A stretch of 64,000 nt of DNA from Burkholderia sp. Ac-20365 (GCF_017104715.1 NZ_JAAGPI010000005.1:338406-402405), one strand, 5' to 3'; shown: positions 9,995 to 19,589, numbered from the stretch's first letter. Translations and numbers: made by a program. Notes: generated from the letters alone by a model not told the origin.

Positions 9995-11005
9995 ATGGCT
10001 GCCACGAAAAGACCGTCCGTATTGCTTCCCGACGTGGTGCCGGCCGGGGCCGACCGCAGTCGTATCGAGCACTTGCCGCACGTGTTGCGCAGGCTGCGCA
10101 TACGGGATCTGGAGACGCTCGACTGGCTGGGACGCCATCGCAGCTTTGCGCGTACGGCCGAGGAAGCGTCCATCACGCAGCCGGCGCTATCGAAATGGCT
10201 GCGCGAACTGGAGGACACGCTGGGCCTGCCGCTGTTCGAGCGCACCTCGCGACGGGTTGCGCCCACGGCATATGGCGAAGCGATGCTCGAATGCGTCGCG
10301 CGCATCCTCACCGACCTGCGCACGATTCAGCCCGCGTTCGATGCGTTGAAACGCGGCACCAGCCTGCCATTGAAGGTCGGCATGCTGCCGTATATTTCCA
10401 TGCGCCTGCTGCCCGGCGTGATCGAGTATCTGGCCACACACGCGCCGACGCAGCAGATCAACTACACGGAAAACACGCTCGACCATTTACTGCCGCTAAT
10501 GCAGCGCCGCGAGCTCGATATAGTCGTATGTCGGCTCGAATCGTCGGTGCTGACCGCAGGCTTTTCCGTCACCGAGCTGTATAGCGATGAGATTCTGGTC
10601 GTTGCGCCGAAAAATCATCCGCTGCATAGGCGTAGTCACGTCACCTGGCGCGACGCGGCCGCCTGGCCGTGGATCATGCCGTCGATGGGTTCTCCCATGC
10701 GAACCGCACTCGAAGTCGAGTTCGCAACTGCGGGCGTTGCCGCGCCTCAGGTGCTGATGGAGTCGACATCGCATCTGACCAACTGCGCTGTGGCACGGCG
10801 CGTGCCGTGCCTGTTCGTCTCGACTCGCTTGCGGCGCGGCGAAACGGATTTGAATGGAGAATTGCGGCAACTGCCGTTGAAGGTGTCGACCGCAGTGCAG
10901 CGCATCGGTGCGTTGACGGCTGGGCCGCAAAGTACGGCGGTGTCTGTGGTGCTAGCCGCGCTGCAAGCGGCCAGCCGGGAGTCGGTGTCCGCACAGGCGT
11001 CATGA
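9995..11005 (+). CDS. LysR-family regulator, divergent from sulfatase
   Basis: 336 residues, longer than most LysR proteins because about 30 residues precede the HTH. The HTH (about residues 37-95) contains RSFARTAEEASITQPALSKWLRELEDTLG and is followed by a standard effector domain. It is divergent from the sulfatase/maturase pair and is the likely regulator of sulfate-ester use. A later start at an internal codon would remove the extension; no strong Shine-Dalgarno decides the case. Confidence 0.87.
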   Translation: MAATKRPSVLLPDVVPAGADRSRIEHLPHVLRRLRIRDLETLDWLGRHRSFARTAEEASITQPALSKWLRELEDTLGLPLFERTSRRVAPTAYGEAMLECVARILTDLRTIQPAFDALKRGTSLPLKVGMLPYISMRLLPGVIEYLATHAPTQQINYTENTLDHLLPLMQRRELDIVVCRLESSVLTAGFSVTELYSDEILVVAPKNHPLHRRSHVTWRDAAAWPWIMPSMGSPMRTALEVEFATAGVAAPQVLMESTSHLTNCAVARRVPCLFVSTRLRRGETDLNGELRQLPLKVSTAVQRIGALTAGPQSTAVSVVLAALQAASRESVSAQAS

Positions 11006-11421
11006 CAGGCTCGTGGCCTGGCAAGTTGCCGGTGTCGATCGTAGTGAGTCACCTGGTGAGATTGCCCACCGCGTTTGAATCGCCACCCGATAGCCAGGGT
11101 ATTCCTCGATGCGCAATTGATCGAACCCGTCACCCGAACGAGGTCGCGCATTTCACCTTTTCATCAACTTCCATCGGCTGCGGGGCTTCGCGTCGTAACG
11201 CAACGCGTCGACTCGTGCGGCGAGGAACCGCGCTATCAGCACATTCACAGGACCCAGGTGCCTGCGCCCGAACCCGCAGAGCGAAACTGGCACATCAGTT
11301 GCCTTAAAGGTACCGAAGCGCCCAGATTGCACGAAACCGTTGATTGACCGGGTTTCGCAAGAATGGCGCAGAGGCGGCGACGCGCCCGCGATCGCGCGAC
11401 TGAACGCAGTTGGAGTGAATC
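11006..11421. other. Intergenic stretch without a convincing gene
   Basis: 416 bases between the LysR gene and a small gene. Several open frames occur on both strands, but none has a ribosome-binding site together with recognisable protein content. No repeat or clear terminator was seen. Confidence 0.5.
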
Positions 11422-11655
11422 ATGAATCCCGGTGTGATGTCCTTGCGTATGTTGGTCGAAAAATGGTTTGCGCCCACGTCGACCAAGCCAGCTCGGCTCG
11501 TGCGTTTTGGTCGCATGACATCGGATCAAAGGCGCTACGTGTGCGTGGAATCTGCCCGGCCCGATGGAACGCTCGTGATTTTCTTCTTCCGGCACGACGA
11601 CGGCGCGTGGCGCGTGTTTCCACCTGCTGCCCGGTGCGCAACCATGAGGGCCTAA
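11422..11655 (+). CDS. Small hypothetical protein, 77 residues
   Basis: The ATG follows a good Shine-Dalgarno (TTGGAG with 6-base spacing). The product is basic and soluble, with alternating hydrophobic stretches ([16 protein letters not shown]) that look like beta strands of a compact domain. There is no recognisable family. Its last four bases overlap the end of the convergent sigma-54 regulator gene. Reality is supported by the ribosome site and the ordered composition, not by homology. Confidence 0.55.
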   Translation: MNPGVMSLRMLVEKWFAPTSTKPARLVRFGRMTSDQRRYVCVESARPDGTLVIFFFRHDDGAWRVFPPAARCATMRA

Positions 11656-13451
11656 ACCCGCAACCCCCGGCTCTTCAGGCGGTAAACCAACTGCGGCCTC
11701 GTAATGCCTAGCGTACGCGCCGCCGCAGACAGATTGCCGTCGGCACGTTGCACCGCGCTCTTGAGTAGCGCGGTTTCGATGTCGTCGAGTGAAGTCAGTT
11801 GCGCTTCGTCGCCCGCAATGCCGAGCAGCAGGCTGTTCACCTTGCGCGTGACCCGATGTACCTCGTCGCCTTCCATATCGCCCGTCTGTGTCAGCAACGC
11901 ACTCGATGCCGTGAGCGAACCATCGCCGCCGATGCCGAAGCTCCCCGTTTCGATGCTCTCGCCGCTCGTGAAGAGATGGCCGATATCGATCGCGCCGCCG
12001 TCGTTGGCGAGAATCACACCGCGCTCGACGATGTTCTCCATCTCGCGGATATTGCCCGGCCAGCCGTAGTTGAGCAACGCGTCCAGCGCACGCGGCGTGA
12101 AGCCGGTCACGTCGCGCTGGTGGCGCTCGCGATACTTGCGCAGCATGTGATTGAGCAGCACTGGCAAGTCCTCGCGGCGCTCGCGCAGCGATGGAACGCG
12201 AATCGGAAACACGTTCAGGCGGAAGTACAGGTCCTCGCGAAATCGGCCCGCGCGGATTTCATCGCGCAGATCGAGGTTGGTCGCGGCAACCACGCGCACG
12301 TCGATACGCTTCGTCTCCGTGCCGCCGACACGCTCGATCTCGCCTTCCTGCAGCGCGCGCAGGAGCTTGCCTTGCGCGGTCATGCTGAGAATACCGATCT
12401 CATCCAGAAAGAGCGTGCCGCCGTGCGCACGCTCGAAGCGTCCGGGACGGCTTTGTGTAGCGTCCGTGTAGCCGCCTTTCTCCACGCCGAAGAGTTCGGA
12501 TTCGACCAGCGCTTCGGGAATCGCAGCGCAATTGACTGCGACAAAGGGACCGGCACTGCGCGTACTGATCCTATGCAGCGTTCGCGCGCACACTTCCTTG
12601 CCGACACCGCTTTCGCCGAGAAACAGCACGGTCGCACGCGTGCTCGCAACGCGCTTGATCATGTGACACACCGCATTGAAACCCGGCGATGCACCGACCA
12701 TGTTCGCGTCGCCGAATGCGCCTTCGCTGCCTTGATCGACTTTGCCCGCTGCAGATAAGCCTTGTGTGAAGGCCTGCGCCTGCATGAAGCGCAGATCGTC
12801 GGCAGCTTCTTCGCCCCATTCCTCGACCGGCTTGCCGATGATGCGGCAGTGCGACTGACCCAGCGCGCGGCACTCCACTTCGCGATAGAGAATCGGGCGG
12901 CCCATGAAGACGCTCGTATAACCGGCCGCATAGCCGAGCTGTGTCCAGCACACCGGCTCCGCGCCAATGCCATAGATGCGCACGTGTTCTTCATCTTCCG
13001 CGCAGTTCTTCCAGATGAACTCGCCGTAGTACTTGCCGCGCTCGACATCGATTTCAAGGCGCACCGGCTCCACCACCGTCATGCCTTCGAGCATATGCAG
13101 TTGCGGACCGACCGCGAACATCTCGGTGATGCTGTTCTCCGGGCGCACGCGACGCGCAAGCTCGGCATCGCGTGCGCCGGAGTTGTAGCCCATGCGTGTC
13201 AGCAGGCCACGCGCGGCATCGATCCCGAGGCTTTCGATCAGCTCGCGGCGCATCGAGCCCACCGCGCCCGTGTGCACGAGCAGCATGCGCTGCTCGTCGA
13301 GCCAGATGCGGCCATCGCCCGGGGAAAAGTGCAGCCGCGACATCAGATCCGCGATGTCGGGATAGCGAAGGCTGTCAACGGGAGCGCCCTTGGGCGCGAC
13401 CATCGACATGCCGTCCTGCGCGTTCGTGGGCGCTTTCTCGCGGCGTGGCAT
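11652..13451 (-). CDS. Sigma-54-dependent phenol-type activator (DmpR/XylR class)
   Basis: 599 residues from the ATG at 13451, selected because AGGAGA lies just upstream; longer in-frame starts lack one. Order: XylR-N sensor (~25-130), V4R domain (~135-200, with C-A-x-D-E-E-H and [15 protein letters not shown]), linker, AAA+ domain with Walker A GESGVGKE and Walker [11 protein letters not shown], then a Fis-type HTH ([20 protein letters not shown]). The loop that should read GAFTGA reads GGYTDA. It is divergent from the phenol hydroxylase operon and should activate the -24/-12 promoter there when an aromatic effector binds. Confidence 0.93.
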   Translation of the reverse strand: MPRREKAPTNAQDGMSMVAPKGAPVDSLRYPDIADLMSRLHFSPGDGRIWLDEQRMLLVHTGAVGSMRRELIESLGIDAARGLLTRMGYNSGARDAELARRVRPENSITEMFAVGPQLHMLEGMTVVEPVRLEIDVERGKYYGEFIWKNCAEDEEHVRIYGIGAEPVCWTQLGYAAGYTSVFMGRPILYREVECRALGQSHCRIIGKPVEEWGEEAADDLRFMQAQAFTQGLSAAGKVDQGSEGAFGDANMVGASPGFNAVCHMIKRVASTRATVLFLGESGVGKEVCARTLHRISTRSAGPFVAVNCAAIPEALVESELFGVEKGGYTDATQSRPGRFERAHGGTLFLDEIGILSMTAQGKLLRALQEGEIERVGGTETKRIDVRVVAATNLDLRDEIRAGRFREDLYFRLNVFPIRVPSLRERREDLPVLLNHMLRKYRERHQRDVTGFTPRALDALLNYGWPGNIREMENIVERGVILANDGGAIDIGHLFTSGESIETGSFGIGGDGSLTASSALLTQTGDMEGDEVHRVTRKVNSLLLGIAGDEAQLTSLDDIETALLKSAVQRADGNLSAAARTLGITRPQLVYRLKSRGLRV

Positions 13452-13582
13452 TGCTCGTGTCTCCTGCTGTCTGGTCATATCGTTGCGCCCACGATAGGCG
13501 ATCTCCGTGCGTGGCGCAATGCATCGCCGCATGGTTCGTGGATGGCGTCGGTGGCGCTATCGGTGCGTTCCCTGATACGGAT

Positions 13583-13633
13583 TTGATCGATGCGCGGCGC
13601 GCTTGATCACACGCTTTTCGAGCATTTCATCAA
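13583..13633. promoter_or_regulatory. Candidate activator-binding region (UAS) for the phenol operon
   Basis: XylR/DmpR proteins bind palindromes close to TTGATCAATTGATCAA. Here the best 16-mer (13618-13633, TCGAGCATTTCATCAA) matches 12 of 16 positions on the complementary strand. Two half-sites, TTGATCGA (13583) and TTGATCAC (13603), lie two helical turns apart. The block is about 130-175 bases upstream of the -24 element, a normal distance for this class. Assignment is inferred from motif and location. Confidence 0.5.
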
Positions 13634-13759
13634 ACCGATTGTGCGCGTATCCGGGCCGCGTTGCATGCGTCGGGAAACGAATCGATGTCGTCCTGGCCTC
13701 GTGGCGTAACGGTCTCGCGGCTTCGCGCCACTGCAATGGTTTCGCTCGCAACCGTGCGT

Positions 13760-13775
13760 TGGCATAGGTGTTGCC
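13760..13775 (+). promoter_or_regulatory. Sigma-54 (-24/-12) promoter of the phenol hydroxylase operon
   Basis: TGGCAT-N5-TTGCC matches the RpoN consensus TGGCAC-N5-TTGCW with the invariant GG and GC correctly spaced. Transcription would start near 13787, about 70 bases before the P0 start codon. The adjacent divergent gene encodes a sigma-54 activator. Confidence 0.85.
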
Positions 13776-13856
13776 TTATAGGGTACGCAGGCCGGTTCCC
13801 GATCAAATCATTCAATGACAACGCCGGCCATGAAAGCAAAACCCAAGGAGACAGCG

Positions 13857-14126
13857 ATGCAACTGCCCGCTTACGTGCAGCCCCCACGCGCGTTCGACAT
13901 CACCCGGCGCTATGTGCGCTTCAAGGAACAGAGGGACGACGGCTTCGTCGAATTCGATTTCTCCATTGGCGATCCGGCTCTGAGCGTCGAACTCGTCATG
14001 CCGTTGCGCGCTTTCCAGTCGTTCTGCCGCGCGAATCGTGTGACCTATCTGACGCGCGACGAAGGCAGCCAGCTCGACATCGATCAGGCCAAGTGGCGCT
14101 ACGGCCAGCCCGGACTCTCTGAATGA
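13857..14126 (+). CDS. dmpK: Phenol hydroxylase subunit P0 (DmpK-like)
   Basis: 89 residues from the ATG at 13857, which has AAGGAG eight bases upstream; upstream in-frame ATGs at 13815 and 13830 lack a ribosome site. In the Dmp system P0 is not part of the catalytic oxygenase but helps form the active iron-containing enzyme. Motifs: RRYVRFKEQR, GFVEFDFSIGDP, LTRDEGSQLDIDQAKWRYG. It is the first gene behind the sigma-54 promoter. Confidence 0.9.
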   Translation: MQLPAYVQPPRAFDITRRYVRFKEQRDDGFVEFDFSIGDPALSVELVMPLRAFQSFCRANRVTYLTRDEGSQLDIDQAKWRYGQPGLSE

Positions 14127-14149
14127 CCACCCAGACAAAGGAGTGACGA

Positions 14150-15157
14150 ATGCAGATCGACATCAAGACTACGGCAGTCGAGCAGGTGCGGCAGACCTTC
14201 TCGCATGTCGCACGACGGCTCGGCGCGGACAAGCCCGCGTCGCGCTATCAGGAAGCGACCTTCGACCTGCAGCCCGAGGTCAATTTTCACTATCGGCCGC
14301 TGTGGCAGCCGGAGTTCGAACTCTACGACAAGGGACGCACCGCCATCGTGATGAACGACTGGTATGCGTTCAAGGATCCGCGCCAGTACTACTACGGCGC
14401 TTACACGACTGCCCGCGCGAAGCAGCAGGACGCAATGGAGAAGAACTTCGAGTTCGTCGCGAAACGCCGTCTGCTCACTGATCTTCCCGACGAAGCGAAG
14501 GCGCATATCGCCGCGCTGATGGTGCCGCTGCGTCACGTCGAGTGGGCCGCCAACACGAATAACTGCTTCGTGACGGGCTATGGCTGGGGCACGGCCATCA
14601 CGCAGGCGACGATGTTCCATTGCATGGATCGACTCGGTATTGCGCAGTACCTGTCGCGCATCGGGCTCGCGCTGGATGGCAATCAGGGCACGTCGCTTGT
14701 CGAAGGCAAGGAGCGCTGGTTGAGCGATCCGATGTGGCAAGGGTTGCGTCGCGTAGTGGAGGACACGATGGTCGTGAAGGACTGGTTCGAGACTTACGTC
14801 GCGCAGAACCTGGTGCTCGACGGACTGCTTTATCCGCTCGTGTACCGGCATATCGACGAACGCATCGCGCGTCTGCATGGTCCTGGCCTCGGCATGCTTA
14901 ACGAGTTTGCCAGCAGCTGGTTCGATGAAACAAGCCGTTGGGTCGACGCGACCGTCAAGACGGCGGCAGCGGAATCGCCTGAAAACAAGGCATTACTTGC
15001 GCAGCGGGTCACGAAGTGGCGCATGGCCGTGCTCGACGCACTGAAGCCGCTTGCACTCGAAGGGCTCGGCGACGATGCGCATCACGCGCTTGAAGACATT
15101 GCGCAGGCCTTCGACGCACGCATCGCAAAGCAGGGCGTGGAGGTGAGCCATGGCTGA
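14150..15157 (+). CDS. dmpL: Phenol hydroxylase subunit P1 (oxygenase beta)
   Basis: 335 residues, the structural beta subunit of the soluble multicomponent diiron phenol hydroxylase. It has the ferritin-like fold of the family but lacks the iron ligands, which are in P3. Recognisable segments are NFHYRPLWQPEFELYDKGRT and DPRQYYYGAYTTARAKQQ. AAAGGAG precedes the start, 23 bases after P0. The 3' end overlaps P2 by eight bases, so the two are translationally coupled. Confidence 0.93.
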   Translation: MQIDIKTTAVEQVRQTFSHVARRLGADKPASRYQEATFDLQPEVNFHYRPLWQPEFELYDKGRTAIVMNDWYAFKDPRQYYYGAYTTARAKQQDAMEKNFEFVAKRRLLTDLPDEAKAHIAALMVPLRHVEWAANTNNCFVTGYGWGTAITQATMFHCMDRLGIAQYLSRIGLALDGNQGTSLVEGKERWLSDPMWQGLRRVVEDTMVVKDWFETYVAQNLVLDGLLYPLVYRHIDERIARLHGPGLGMLNEFASSWFDETSRWVDATVKTAAAESPENKALLAQRVTKWRMAVLDALKPLALEGLGDDAHHALEDIAQAFDARIAKQGVEVSHG

Positions 15158-15422
15158 TTCCGTGTTCATCGCGTTTCAGGCCAACGACGACTCGCGTCCG
15201 ATCATCGAGGCTATCGAAGCGGACAACCCGCACGCGGTCGTCAACGCGTTTCCCGCGATGGTCAAGATCGATGCCGTGGGCAGGCTCGTGATCCGGCGTG
15301 CGTCGATCGAAGCGCTGATCGGCCGTGAGTTCGATTTGCGCGAGTTGCAACTGAACCTGATTTCACTCGGCGGCAACATCGACGAGACCGACGACGAATT
15401 CATCCTCGAATGGAAAGCCTGA
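15150..15422 (+). CDS. dmpM: Phenol hydroxylase subunit P2 (effector/regulatory protein)
   Basis: 90 residues, the small cofactorless component that couples electron transfer to hydroxylation by binding the oxygenase. It starts inside the end of P1. Typical motifs are VFIAFQANDDSRPIIEAI and GREFDLRELQLNLISLGGNID. Confidence 0.93.
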   Translation: MADSVFIAFQANDDSRPIIEAIEADNPHAVVNAFPAMVKIDAVGRLVIRRASIEALIGREFDLRELQLNLISLGGNIDETDDEFILEWKA

Positions 15423-15447
15423 GCGGCGAGACAAAGGAGACAGGACA

Positions 15448-17037
15448 ATGAGCACACAGCAGGCAACGCCGAAGAAGCTGAGCATCAAGGAAAACTACGC
15501 GATGCTCACACGCGGACTCGGCTGGGAAACCACCTATCAGCCGATGGACGAAGTCTTTCCCTACGACCGCTTCGAAGGCATCAAGGTACACGATTGGGAC
15601 AAATGGGAAGACCCGTTCCGTCTCACGATGGACGCGTACTGGAAGTATCAGGGTGAGAAGGAGCGCAAGCTCTACGCGATTATCGATGCGTTCCAGCAGA
15701 ACAACGGCCAGTTCAACGTCACCGATCCGCGCTACATCAATGCGCTCAAGCTCTTCCTGACCGGCGTGAGCCCGCTCGAATACGCGGCACATCGCGGCTT
15801 CGCGCTTGCCGGACGCAACTTTCGCGGCGCTGGCGCACGCATCGCGTGCCAGATGCAGGCGATCGACGAATTGCGTCATGCGCAGACGCAGGTGCATACG
15901 ATCAGCCACTACAACAAGTACTTCAACGGCTTTCACGACTTCCGGCATATGCATGACCGCGTGTGGTACCTGTCGGTGCCGAAGTCGTACTTCGAGGACG
16001 CGATGAGCGCCGGCCCGTTCGAGTTCGTGACGGCTATCTCGTTCTCATTCGAATACGTGCTGACCAACCTGCTGTTCATGCCGTTCATGTCGGGTGCCGC
16101 TTTCAACGGCGACATGGCGACGGTCACGTTCGGCTTCTCTGCGCAGTCCGACGAATCGCGGCACATGACGCTCGGTCTCGAAGTCGTGAAATTTTTGCTG
16201 GAGCAGGATCCGGGCAACGTGCCGATCATCCAGAAGTGGATCGACAAATGGTTCTGGCGCGGCTACCGGCTGCTGACGCTGGTCGCGATGATGATGGACT
16301 ACATGTTGCCCAAGCGCATCATGTCGTGGCAGGAAGCATGGGAAACGTACTTCGAGAAAAATGGCGGCGCGCTTTTTCACGACCTCGAGCGTTACGGCAT
16401 CCGCATGCCGAAGTATCACGAAGTCGCAATGAAGGAGAAGGACCGTCTCTCGCATCAGGCGTGGGGCATCTTCTACAACTACACGCACGCGGCCGCGATG
16501 CATACGTGGGTTCCGTCCGACGATGAAATGCAGTGGCTCGCGCAGAAGTATCCGGCCACGTTCGACACGCTCTATCGGCCGCGCCTCGAATACTGGCGCG
16601 AAGAACAGCAGGCGGGCCGCCGCTTCTACAACATGACGCTGCCGATGCTGTGCCAGATCTGCCAGATCCCGATGGCCTTCACCGAGCCCGACGATCCGAC
16701 GAAGATCTGCTATCGCGAGAGCGATTATCTGGGCAACAAGTTCCACTTCTGTTCGGACGGCTGCAAGGACATCTTCGACAACGAACCGGAAAAGTATGTG
16801 CAGGCGTGGATGCCCGTGCAGCAGATCTTTCAGGGTAACTGCTTTCCAGAAGACGCTGATCCCGCCTCGCCCGATTTCGATCCGATGCAGGAAGTACTGC
16901 GCTATTACCACATCAAAGTGGGCCAGGACGGGCACGAGTTCGAGGACTCGCCCGACCGCAAGAACTGGCTGCGCTGGACGGGCAAACCAAGCCATGGCGG
17001 CGAGGAAGCCCCCGAAGCGAATCAGAAAGCCGCTTAA
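15448..17037 (+). CDS. dmpN: Phenol hydroxylase subunit P3 (oxygenase alpha, diiron)
   Basis: 529 residues, the catalytic subunit. The six carboxylate-bridged diiron ligands are all present: Glu111, Glu141 and His144 (in DELRH), Glu202, and Glu236 and His239 (in DESRH). The C-terminal part carries a zinc-site-like pattern (CQICQIP then CYRESDYLGNKFHFCSDGC), as known in this family. It hydroxylates phenol to catechol with P1, P2, P4 and P5. AAAGGAG precedes the ATG. Confidence 0.95.
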   Translation: MSTQQATPKKLSIKENYAMLTRGLGWETTYQPMDEVFPYDRFEGIKVHDWDKWEDPFRLTMDAYWKYQGEKERKLYAIIDAFQQNNGQFNVTDPRYINALKLFLTGVSPLEYAAHRGFALAGRNFRGAGARIACQMQAIDELRHAQTQVHTISHYNKYFNGFHDFRHMHDRVWYLSVPKSYFEDAMSAGPFEFVTAISFSFEYVLTNLLFMPFMSGAAFNGDMATVTFGFSAQSDESRHMTLGLEVVKFLLEQDPGNVPIIQKWIDKWFWRGYRLLTLVAMMMDYMLPKRIMSWQEAWETYFEKNGGALFHDLERYGIRMPKYHEVAMKEKDRLSHQAWGIFYNYTHAAAMHTWVPSDDEMQWLAQKYPATFDTLYRPRLEYWREEQQAGRRFYNMTLPMLCQICQIPMAFTEPDDPTKICYRESDYLGNKFHFCSDGCKDIFDNEPEKYVQAWMPVQQIFQGNCFPEDADPASPDFDPMQEVLRYYHIKVGQDGHEFEDSPDRKNWLRWTGKPSHGGEEAPEANQKAA

Positions 17038-17067
17038 GTACAAGACATAAGCAACCCACTTTCATGG

Positions 17068-17102
17068 GACCGGAGTTACGCGCTAAAGCGCCAGCTCCGG
17101 TC
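17068..17102 (+). other. Intercistronic hairpin between dmpN and dmpO
   Basis: GACCGGAG pairs perfectly with CTCCGGTC, and an inner GCGC-TAAA-GCGC forms a second stem. There is no U-tract, and the next Shine-Dalgarno (CAGGAG) begins just after it. It resembles an mRNA stabilising or processing element rather than a terminator. Confidence 0.6.
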
Positions 17103-17119
17103 GACACAGGAGACGAACC

Positions 17120-17482
17120 ATGTCAGTCATCGCGCTCAAGGAAGGCTATACGGGTGAGATAAAGGACCGTGTAGAGAATTACCACGGCAAGCAGTTGCTC
17201 TTCGTCGGCTGGGAGGACCATCTGATGTTCTGCGCGCCGCATTGCATTCCCGTTGAAGCGGCCATGCTGTTTGGAGCACTCGTCGAGACGCTGCTGCCAG
17301 CGATGTACGCATCGCATCCCGACTGGCAGAAGGTCGATATTCGCGCCGCGGAGTGGTTCCGGTCGGGACAGCCGTTCACGCCCGACTTCGATGCAAGCCT
17401 CGGCGAGAACGGGCTCGGTCACAAGGCGGTCATCCGGTTTCGCACGCCGGGCCTGAACGGTATCGACGGATCGCGCAACTAG
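17120..17482 (+). CDS. dmpO: Phenol hydroxylase subunit P4 (DmpO-like)
   Basis: 120 residues matching the small P4 component of the oxygenase (Greek P4/gamma subunit). Motifs: SVIALKEGYTGEIKDRVENY and LLPAMYASHPDWQKVDIRAAEW. It is preceded by ACAGGAGACG and separated from P3 by an 82-base spacer that contains a hairpin, the widest gap in the operon. Confidence 0.92.
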   Translation: MSVIALKEGYTGEIKDRVENYHGKQLLFVGWEDHLMFCAPHCIPVEAAMLFGALVETLLPAMYASHPDWQKVDIRAAEWFRSGQPFTPDFDASLGENGLGHKAVIRFRTPGLNGIDGSRN

Positions 17483-17497
17483 AAGGGAGACGATGCA

Positions 17498-18562
17498 ATG
17501 AGCTACCAACTGACCATCGAGCCGATCGGACAGACGATCGAGATCGAGGAAGATCAGACCCTGCTCGATGCGTGCATGCGCGCGGGCGTGTGGTTGCCGC
17601 ACGCGTGCTGTCACGGCCTCTGCGCAACCTGCAAGGTGCAGGTGCTGGATGGCGAGATCGAGCACGGGCAGGCATCGCCGTTCGCGTTGATGGACTTCGA
17701 GCGCGACGAGCGCAAGTGCCTCGCGTGCTGTGCAACGGCGCAATCGGACCTGACGATCGAAGCGGACATCGACGAGGATGAGGATGCGCGTCATTTTCCG
17801 GTGCGCGACTACACCGGCCGCGTGAAGGAGATGGTGGACCTGACGCCCACAATCAAAGGCATCTTCGTTGAACTGGCGGGCGACGGCATCGAATTTCAGG
17901 CGGGCCAGTACGTGAACGTGCATATTCCGGGTGAGAGCATGCCGCGCGCGTTCTCGCTCGCGGACAAACCGGCGTCGCGCACGCTGATCGAGTTGAACGT
18001 GCGACGTGTGCCGGGCGGCAAGGGCACAGGCTATCTCCACGAAGGCATCAGGTCGGGTGACGAAATCCGTTTCAGCGGCCCATATGGGCGCTTTTTCGTG
18101 CGCAAGTCGGACCCGCAGCCAGTCATTCTGATCGCAGGCGGATCAGGTCTGTCGAGCCCCAAGTCGATGCTGATCGATATGCTGGAAGAGAACGACGCGC
18201 GGAAAATCACACTCGTGTATGGCGCGCGCAATCGCGCAGAGCTCTATTACCACGATCTCTTTCTGCAGCTGAAAAGCGGGCACGCGAACTTCACCTATGT
18301 CCCCGCGCTGTCCGACGAGCCGGCTGATTCATCATGGGAAGGCGTTCGCGGCTATGTGCATGATGCGGCAAAGGCGCACTTCGACGGCGTCTTTCGTGGG
18401 CACAAGGCGTATCTGTGCGGGCCACCCGTGATGATCGAAGCGGCGATCCGTACGCTCATGCAAGGCCAGCTCTTCGAACGCGACATCTACACGGAAAAGT
18501 TTCTCACCAGCGCAGACGGCGCTGAGGCGCTCGCGAAGAGTCCGCTATTCAAGTCGATCTGA
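17498..18562 (+). CDS. dmpP: Phenol hydroxylase subunit P5 (NADH reductase)
   Basis: 354 residues. The N-terminal plant-type ferredoxin domain binds a 2Fe-2S cluster through Cys37, Cys42, Cys45 and Cys77. It is followed by an FAD domain (RAFSLADKP) and an NAD domain (LIAGGSGLSSPKSM, then CGPPVMIEAAI). It passes electrons from NADH to the diiron oxygenase. It is the last hydroxylase gene; neither a ferredoxin (dmpQ) nor a catechol dioxygenase follows, so catechol must be metabolised by genes elsewhere. Confidence 0.95.
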   Translation: MSYQLTIEPIGQTIEIEEDQTLLDACMRAGVWLPHACCHGLCATCKVQVLDGEIEHGQASPFALMDFERDERKCLACCATAQSDLTIEADIDEDEDARHFPVRDYTGRVKEMVDLTPTIKGIFVELAGDGIEFQAGQYVNVHIPGESMPRAFSLADKPASRTLIELNVRRVPGGKGTGYLHEGIRSGDEIRFSGPYGRFFVRKSDPQPVILIAGGSGLSSPKSMLIDMLEENDARKITLVYGARNRAELYYHDLFLQLKSGHANFTYVPALSDEPADSSWEGVRGYVHDAAKAHFDGVFRGHKAYLCGPPVMIEAAIRTLMQGQLFERDIYTEKFLTSADGAEALAKSPLFKSI

Positions 18563-18667
18563 ATCGTCTTTCTCAAGCGGTAGGTGCTGGTGAGTGTCGT
18601 CGCGGGCGCTGTCCTGGCGTCCGATGGCGACGTGCCAGGCTCGAACTCTGGTCCGATGGTCGGTTGT

Positions 18668-19579
18668 CTAACGAAATGCACGCATCTGCGAATGCATGAG
18701 CTGGAGTAGCCGGTTCGAGGCGACCGACAGCTTTCGTCCGACGCGCGTGACGAGTTGCGCTTCCGCGTTGGTAAGCAGCGGGTGATCGATCGGAATCGCG
18801 AAGAGTTCTCCTGCGTCCAGTTCGGTCGAGACGGAAAACGCCGGCAAACATGCAATGCCCAGCCCCGATTTGACGAACTGCTTGAGGATGGCAATCGAGT
18901 TGGTCGTGACGATCGGATCGAGGCGTATTTTCTCGGCATATTCGACGGCCTCGAGCATCTGTCTGGTACCGAAGGAGGGATGCGCCGCTGCCAGCGGAAA
19001 GGACCCGAGTTCCTGCACCGTCATGGCTTTTTCACGGCGCGCGCGAGGGAAGCCGGGGCCCACGATCGCCATCAGCGGCTGCATGCGCGACGCCCGCGTG
19101 ACAATCTTGGGCTCGGGCGGCGGGTTGTAGACCAGCCCGATGTCGCCCTCGTCCTCGGTAATCTTGCGCATGACCTCGTTTGTCCCGGCGAGGTCGAGGT
19201 TGACCTTGATGCCAGGGTACTGTTTGCAAAACTGCTGCATCGGGCCCGACAGCATGTCGGACACGAAACCCTCGCCGAGCACGACGTTGACCTGCCCCGT
19301 ACGCAAGCCGCGCAGTTCCTGCAAGCGGCTGATGAGGTCGTCTTTGTGCGCCATCTGCTCGCGGTAGTACTCGATCACGTACTGTCCGGCCTCCGTAGGT
19401 TTCACCCCGCGGGCATGCCGCTCCACCAGCGCGGCATCGAGTTCACGCTCCAGCAACCCTATCTGTCTGCTCACTGCCGACGGCGCGACGTTCAGCCAGT
19501 CAGCCGCCGCGCGAATGCTGCCGAATCGTACGGCTTCGTAAAAATAGACAATCCTGCTCTCCGTCAGACTCTCTGCCAT
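18668..19579 (-). CDS. LysR-family regulator of the adjacent catabolic unit
   Basis: 303 residues with HTH (GSIRAAADWLNVAPSAVSRQIGLLERELD) and effector domain. It converges with the phenol hydroxylase operon and is divergent from the four-gene unit starting at 19734, with 154 bases between starts. It is the likely regulator of that unit rather than of phenol use. Confidence 0.9.
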   Translation of the reverse strand: MAESLTESRIVYFYEAVRFGSIRAAADWLNVAPSAVSRQIGLLERELDAALVERHARGVKPTEAGQYVIEYYREQMAHKDDLISRLQELRGLRTGQVNVVLGEGFVSDMLSGPMQQFCKQYPGIKVNLDLAGTNEVMRKITEDEGDIGLVYNPPPEPKIVTRASRMQPLMAIVGPGFPRARREKAMTVQELGSFPLAAAHPSFGTRQMLEAVEYAEKIRLDPIVTTNSIAILKQFVKSGLGIACLPAFSVSTELDAGELFAIPIDHPLLTNAEAQLVTRVGRKLSVASNRLLQLMHSQMRAFR

Positions 19580-19589
19580 GAGACCTCAC

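Noticed and set aside
11799..12758. 319-codon plus-strand frame
   Set aside because: Antisense of the sigma-54 activator; composition is typical of shadow frames (Ala/Arg/His-rich).
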